Below are positions 57,871 to 64,000 of a stretch of 64,000 nucleotides of DNA, in pieces. The stretch's first letter is position 1. The number at the start of each line of letters is the position of its first letter. A model generated the notes under the pieces. That model was not told the DNA's origin, did no database searches, and saw nothing but the letters and a program-made list of their open reading frames with translations. Origin of the DNA: Tomocerus qinae (lineage: Eukaryota; Arthropoda; Collembola; Entomobryomorpha; Tomoceridae); the NCBI GenBank assembly GCA_020055645.1, contig CM034547.1, positions 70,528,884 to 70,592,883 of the forward strand. Reading direction: 5' to 3'. A program made the translations under genes and the position numbers.

Positions 57871-60800
57871 TCAGGCAAGTATGTTGTCAATGTCTGTGGA
57901 CAGAGACTCAAGATATTCCACATTGTAAACACGCGGAAAGTTATTCAGGAAGTACTGTAAGGAAATACACCGCCACAATATCATTTGCAGTTGACGACGA
58001 ATGTGTGAAGATGGGAATTTGTTATTCACGAGAATTCCTTGAACGAGGTGAATGATTACATTCATTGGTTTGGCAGTCACGGACTGCATGATGAACATTC
58101 CCTCCGCAGCATCTGCTCCTCCGAAAACATTTCTCTCATTTTGACTTGTTTTTCTGGTTCCCTCTCGCCCAAAACTAGAACACTCTTAGATCAATCCCAT
58201 AGATAACTGCACAATACATTGTAATCCACTCTCATAATATCACTACGTACATTTGGCTACTGCGAAAAATATAAACATCCTTCCTCTCTGCACGGACGAA
58301 CTCTTCCAACCCGGGCTTTATTTTCTTGCTTTTATCAGTGGTCTTTTTGGATTAAACAAATATTATACTATTTCTCTTTTTTGTAATCCAAGAACAGTGC
58401 GTGCCTGGCCTGCGCATCAAATAAAGTGGTAATGCTCCTTATAATTCTATGAACCACATAATGGTGCACAACTCTCGTAACTGGATCAGGGAGAGTTATC
58501 AGTTTTCTTTGGCCCGATTTTTGGAATATTTAGATGAGTATTAAATATAAGTTAGGTAGATGTTATAGTAGTATATGGGTAGTGAGTAATGCGATAACGA
58601 TATCCTTAGCTAGATAACAATTCTATGACAGTCAAAGCATAAATCATGCTAACATGTTTAGAAAACCTCGCTGTCAATTCTAACTGAGATGTTTGGGTAA
58701 TATCAGTTTCCTAGCATCTGAGTGTTTTAGTGGGTAGAAGATTATTGAGGCTTTTTAGTGCACCACGAAAGTATTATGTATTTAAGTATGACAGAACTGA
58801 AGGGATTTTATCTGTTTTAGTATTGACAGCAGACGGTCATTATTGCTAACTTGGGGGAACTTAAATATGATCAATGGTCGTTGTTGTAAATGTGTCATCT
58901 AGTAACTGCGTACCGGGTCTAGAACTACAAACGATTTTCAAAAACATGAAGTCTACTCTTTGTACTTTCCCTCTCACGAATATCTCGGCACATATTGTAC
59001 ATTGAAGGGGTTTTTAATCTGACAGTTTGGCCAAAGAGACCAAAATCATCCAAAATCAAGCCATCAGAGCAAGTACAAGCTAAAGAAGTACGTAGTCAAG
59101 AGTCTGAACAGATCCTATAAATCTCTGTATTTAATCCTTAAAAGAGAAATTGCATATTTACAAAGTGAAAGTTGTGTGGGAATTTTGCAGGTTTTTTGAT
59201 AATATTTTGTGCTATAGTTATTCATCCCTCGCTCGCTCGGTAAACTCTAAACAATGCATTGTCACTGGTGTACTATCTATCATCAATAGGAAATGATTTT
59301 AGGACGAGGATTGTTTGATTATGTGATACTAAAAGATAAAAGGATGCGTGAGTTCTTTCTGACTCCACTCCAGTGATCATTTTTGACAATCAAAGACTAA
59401 TACTTGAATAATCCCTTCTGATTGTCTCGTTCATAAGCAGCTCAGTGTTCATCTCAGCCTCATGATCGACTTATCTTCAGAGCACAATTGCGACTCCTGC
59501 TGTCTCACGTGCATTTCAGTAGGTACACGCTTTCGATTCTAATTTCTAATCTGCTTTTATATTTATCTCTTGGCGTTTATCAAAAAGTGTGTAGTCTGTT
59601 CTCTGTAGAGAGAAGGGTGACTTGCCAAGACTAAAATGACGTATCTTCACAATCCGGGTTGCATGACAAGGTTTTTGTGTTTTCGGAAAAACCTTTTAGC
59701 ATATTCCTCAAAGAATCTAGTATCTAGGATAATATGTTTGTTAATCCTCCGATACAATTACAAATTCATTTTATTATATTGTTTTTGGTTAACAAAAACA
59801 GTTGGTGTTGGTATTGCATATTATTGGTCGTAAACTTAAAAGCCTATTTACTCCCATTTATTTAGAACCAGCTGGGCGATTATGTTTAACAGTGCGTACC
59901 CTCTGGGCTTTTGCCAACCCTGGTCAGAACCCGAAAATGCGCAGTATTTTATATACTAAACCTGGGTTGAATCGGGATATAAGAAATTCAAAGCTCGGAT
60001 AAGTCAGCAAACAAAGACGAATTTATTTACGATATCTTCCTAGATGTTTCATTTCCTATTCCCTCGCCAGACTCGGAGGAAGGCCGAGAATAGAACTACT
60101 TGATCTTGATTCTTTCGGGTCTGTTTGTATGTTTACCTAAGTAGTATTATTTAGTACTGGTTTTGGTGTGTGTATTAATAACCTTATAAACCGGATATTA
60201 AGGACTTGCTTATCCAGACTCTCCTTCAAAGTGTAGCATTATCTAATCTTTTGCTCGACTGGAGCTTTTACTCACTCACAGCAGACTTTCCTATTATTAT
60301 TATCTTTGTTTGTGCTTAGTGTTGTTGGCTGGAAGAAAGACTCTCCCATCATCCTTCATTTCCTATTCGGTGGACATATATTACTATGTTATCGTTGTTG
60401 TATGGGCGATATATCCCTCCACGTTGTTGTATGGGCGATATATCCCTCCACGTTGTTGTATGGGCGATATATCCCTCCACGTTGTTGTATGGGCGATATA
60501 TCCCTCCACGTTGTTGTATGGGCGATATATTCTTCCACGTTGTTGTAGGGGGCAGTAATAGATTGAAACTTACTTAGTGGTATGGCCAAGTAATAATTCA
60601 GGAGATAGGAAGGCCATTAGAGGAGTTTTTCGTCTTATTGATAGTGGATTTCCAAGACACACGACCAAAACAGCTGGCAGTCCTTCCACCCAATTGCGTG
60701 GCACATCAACCACGGCATTCTTCACTTATTGCATTTTTGCAATAGTGCCAGATTATCTGCTTTTCCTGACTCACTCTTCGCCAACATCCACCAACCCCTC

Positions 60801-62708
60801 GGCCTTCTTATCTCCCTGTCGATATCTCTCTCGTCAAAGACACTCCCATTGTACGTCTCCTCATCATCATCCCATTTAATCTCATTATATCATACTGCTT
60901 TTCATTCAATTTCTCAACCGTCCCCGATTCCTACTAAATAGTACACATATTAATATTCACTGCAGGGACGCTATATACAGACGTTAAATGATATTGGTTC
61001 TGAAGACCCATTCGCATGATTATTATTCCGAGTAACTTAATAGAGACTGTCGCTTATCAACTAATGAACCAATAAGAATTCTCCGCTAGGCATGTCTTCA
61101 TTTAGGGACATTGGCGTAGTGTAACCAACATGAACTGTTTTAGACTGACTGACCAATGCTTGTCCGATAACAATTTATGTTTTATAGCCTTTAGTTGCGT
61201 CACTAGTAGAACTATAATTCTCATTCTCTATAATTCTCATTCTCAGCTACTCTAGTATTAATATCAGAAAGGAACATCACAGAACCCGTTTATATCGACA
61301 CTACTCACAATCTAATAGTCATAATAGATGGAAATAAATCGGGAAACTTTATGAGATTTCAGTGGGCGGAGGATTGCTAACGATAGCTGCAATCTGTCTT
61401 GATGTCGATCAACGCAGAAATAATACCAAAAGTGCCGAGAACCTGTTCCCTCGCCTTGGCATATTCGTCATCCTTAATATTTTCTTGACTTTTCACCGCT
61501 ATCCCAACTTCCTTAATTCTTTCACAACTTGCTACAGTTTCAAAGAAAGCATCTCGACCTCAGAATGAGTACTTAAGTGCAAGTTTCCTCAGACACCACT
61601 CGCTCAACTCATGAAACGAATAGCAGTAGTCCGTGGTTTCTATTTGAATGCATACATTTAAAATGCCATCTTTCTTCCTTTACTTTGACAAAAAATGACA
61701 AACGGCTTTTTTGAAAAAGTTATATTTCTTTTTTGGTGAGAAAAGAGTTCCTTGGAAAGATGCCACATTTGATAGGAAAAAGTGATGCAGTGTGCTAATC
61801 TCAGGCGGAGACTTAAGGTATAAAAAACACAGCATAGGTCATGAAAATATGGTAATAGGTGGTTGTGGAGGGAATTAGGGCGGGTAATCGGTGGTTTCGG
61901 TTGTAGGCGGGAAGGAGTGTGGATTCTGGTGTAGCAAGTGTTTGAGCAGTGAGGCTGACACCAGAAGAAGAACAAGGGGAAGTCGACTCGTCTTCAATTC
62001 TGGTGGCTCGGAGTGTGCCAGGCCAGGGAAGAAGCGGAAATATCGATCGTCGGTTGTATAATAGTATAGTAGCTAGTGTTACATCACAGGCAGCAGAAGA
62101 GTAGTTGCTGGGGAGGGAGGGAGAGAGTCCTCCTCGAACATCTTCAATCTCAAGACGTCGAATATGAAATCCTCGCTCCATTATGTACTGACAGTCTATC
62201 AGCGTCCACATCAAATCACCACTAGATCCCATTTCAAAAGTTATTTCCTTCAACCGACCTCAACACTCTCTCACACCATCACTGCTAACTATATCCACCT
62301 GTCCCCTACGCACGTCACCCAATGCATATTTGATAAGTTTCGTATGGATGGATATTTAGTATTACTTATCACTACTCGTAAATGTCACTATGAAAATGCA
62401 GTTGGAAGGAGTTATCTATTCAGTTTTTCTCAATGTCTCAAATTCCATGCAAATTACAAACCATTCTAAACTCGGGCTTTATTTGCATTGGTGTTAAAAC
62501 AGGGTCTATTGATCCACTAGTCATACTTGTACAAGGTCTTTTGATATTCACTGAAAATTAATTCCTTGAGTTATGCATATCAAAATCTGTAAGAAAACAT
62601 CTACCTGGTCAGGGATGCTCCTCGTCCAATTGACGTTAAAATAGACAGGATGAAGAGGATCTGCTGAATGGCTCTCGTCACTTGCCTCCTCACAGCAACC
62701 AAGAACAT
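57871..62708 (-). CDS. Tentative multi-exon gene, unidentified secreted or membrane protein
   Basis: Coding-looking - strand segments in order. (1) 62605-62708: ATG, then MFLVAVRRQVTRAIQQ and a hydrophobic run ILFILSILTSIG, signal-like; donor GTAGAT in phase 2. (2) From 62221, a segment starting GDLMWTLIDCQYIMERGF, whose acceptor TCTAG fits that phase. (3) 61382-61558: DAFFETVASCERIKE to ISALIDIKTDC, donor GTTAGC. (4) 60775-60889: an acidic, Arg-rich part ending RGWWMLAK, before a perfect GTGAGT. (5) 59404-59469: DHEAEMNTELLMNETIRRDY. (6) 57871-58112: AAEGMFIMQSVTAKP to STDIDNILA and TGA. Segments 4 to 6 join in matching phase. The links 2-3 and 3-4 are unresolved, so this could be two genes or partly chance. 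I do not recognise the family. Confidence 0.35.
60394..60547. repeat. 29-bp tandem repeat, five full units
   Basis: The unit is GTTGTTGTATGGGCGATATA followed by TCCCTCCAC. Units 1-4 (starting 60394, 60423, 60452, 60481) are identical, the fifth (60510) differs by two bases, and a 9-base partial follows. Because 29 is not a multiple of three, every frame is a shifted repeat; it is not protein-coding. Confidence 0.92.
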
Positions 62709-64000
62709 CTCACTCAGTCTAACTAGGTAACAGCAAGTAGGCACTTATCCTTGGACATGGAGACTCGCCAAAGCTTCTCTTCCGACCACACATTCCCAAT
62801 TCTCTCACCTACATCGATCTCTGTCCCCGCTAATAGCAAAACCTCTTCTCAAATATTACACTACTTGAAGAACATCTCAAATCTCTGATCTATCTGTGAT
62901 CTCTATCCAATCTCAAGCCACTCCCGCTAACACTATTATTATAAACAGATATCCAACCTAGTGATGAAACAATAATGCAATTCCTATTGATTACATTTCC
63001 AAAAACAAATATCCATTGCCTTTCCCCATGCGTGCATATCATGATGTATACTATCAATAACTTGCAATTAATTAAGTATATTAATTACTCCATTTCATCT
63101 ACTTAATCTACCATTTACATTAGGGTGTGGTATACATTTATGTACTCTCACCAACGTATGTGTTTTCGCATTAATATTACGTAATTCTCTGGGGAAAATG
63201 TACAAAATATGTAGACAGCTACAGAAGAAGTACAGAAGTACCTAATCTTTATAGAGGACAGCAGTAGTGCTCGGTAAATATTTATGTTTTATGTGCTATC
63301 TACAGACAGCACATAACTTAGTATACGTGAGTGAATATACGCACGTAAAAGAAGTTTTCAACGTATCGCAGAACTTGCTATTTGGGAACTTGGTTCAGGT
63401 TGACTTGCATGCACGTAGATCGGGAGAGGGGACTAAAGGTCGTAGTTCATTGGCTATCCCGATCTTCGCACTGCACACACACTCCTAAATGGTCCACATG
63501 GAATCCAGTCTAAGACATTTTATTTGCAACTGCAGCAGTCACTAAATTTATATGTAAAGGTATATAAAGATACACGACCCAAATGTACCTAGGTTTAGGT
63601 ATATTTGTACTGAGTTTTTCCACAGAAATGGAATTCAGCCAGTGGTGATAAGGGAATAAAGGGAATAGAACAAAATACAAGCGCTAAAAGTGTTCTGTAA
63701 ATACACACGTTAAATTATGTACTAGTAAGTATGTATAGCTATTTAGTACTTCCCTATTCTCTAGTACTAGTATACTACATATAAATATTATGCTGTAAAT
63801 GTTACATACATGATCACTACTACATTGTTGTTTGCAATTGAAATTGTCTAGGTACAAAAATTGGAATAAAATCTCCGACGACTCGGAAAAGTCTCACACA
63901 TTAAGAATGCTTTTCGAGCTTCTTTTCTTTATGTATATATATGTGAACCATAAAAACGAACTTTTGTTTTTCTGGAGGTATAGGTAGTGCAATAAGCACA
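62709..64000. other. No gene recognised at the right edge
   Basis: AT-rich. A good acceptor-like site (CTTGCTGTTACCTAG on the - strand, near 62722) just upstream of the ATG at 62708 suggests that a 5' UTR exon of the tentative gene could lie in this stretch. Confidence 0.3.

Noticed and set aside
60306..60589. Repetitive protein frames such as the GDISLHVVVWAIYPS type
   Set aside because: They arise from the 29-bp tandem DNA repeat, which is open in several frames on both strands.

Overview
This 64 kb window is AT-rich, intron-rich nuclear DNA from an animal. Two interrupted dipeptidyl-peptidase genes, GT-AG introns (plus one GC-AG), long intergenic stretches and short inverted-repeat transposons fit an invertebrate, most likely an arthropod. 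I cannot name the species. There is no sign of bacterial operons, rRNA, tRNA or CRISPR.

The left 39 kb holds two genes of the S9B family (DPP4/DPP6/DPP10 type) arranged tail to tail. Gene A is on the + strand. It enters the window already inside its beta-propeller and ends with a stop at 12369-12371; 11 exons (661 residues) are visible. Gene B is on the - strand and complete: start codon 38776-38778, stop codon 16837-16839, 14 coding exons, 922 residues. I joined the exons of both genes by reading frame, intron phase and family alignment, and both assemblies close in frame. The two genes share intron positions and phases except for one extra intron in A. They are therefore paralogues from an inverted duplication. 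Both keep the Ser-Asp-His triad and the Glu-Glu substrate motif, so both look like active type II membrane exopeptidases. B has the cytoplasmic tail and anchor style of the DPP6/DPP10 (potassium-channel subunit) branch, but unlike the vertebrate members it keeps the catalytic residues. Both carry a low-complexity insert of different length at the same propeller loop.

The region between the two gene ends (12.4-16.8 kb) has one possible orphan exon. The introns carry several short transposon-like elements: 4855-5263, 5427-5803, 8084-8235, 17651-18117 and perhaps 19018-19236.

The right 25 kb has no gene I can name. It holds two copies of a larger repeat family (43996-45654 and 54286-55835) whose ends are a conserved module of about 55 bp. 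Its interior is built of 40-bp tandem units, in one copy as two opposed arms. There is also a 29-bp tandem array at 60394-60547 and a purine-only tract at 54185-54242. On the - strand between 57.8 and 62.7 kb I see a string of coding-looking segments with splice sites. Three of them join in phase and end at a stop followed closely by AATAAA; a separate one starts with an ATG and a signal-like peptide. I call this a tentative unidentified secreted or membrane protein gene. I found no convincing new multi-gene system. The best leads are the loop inserts, the GC-AG intron, the opposed-arm repeat element and the unassigned gene.
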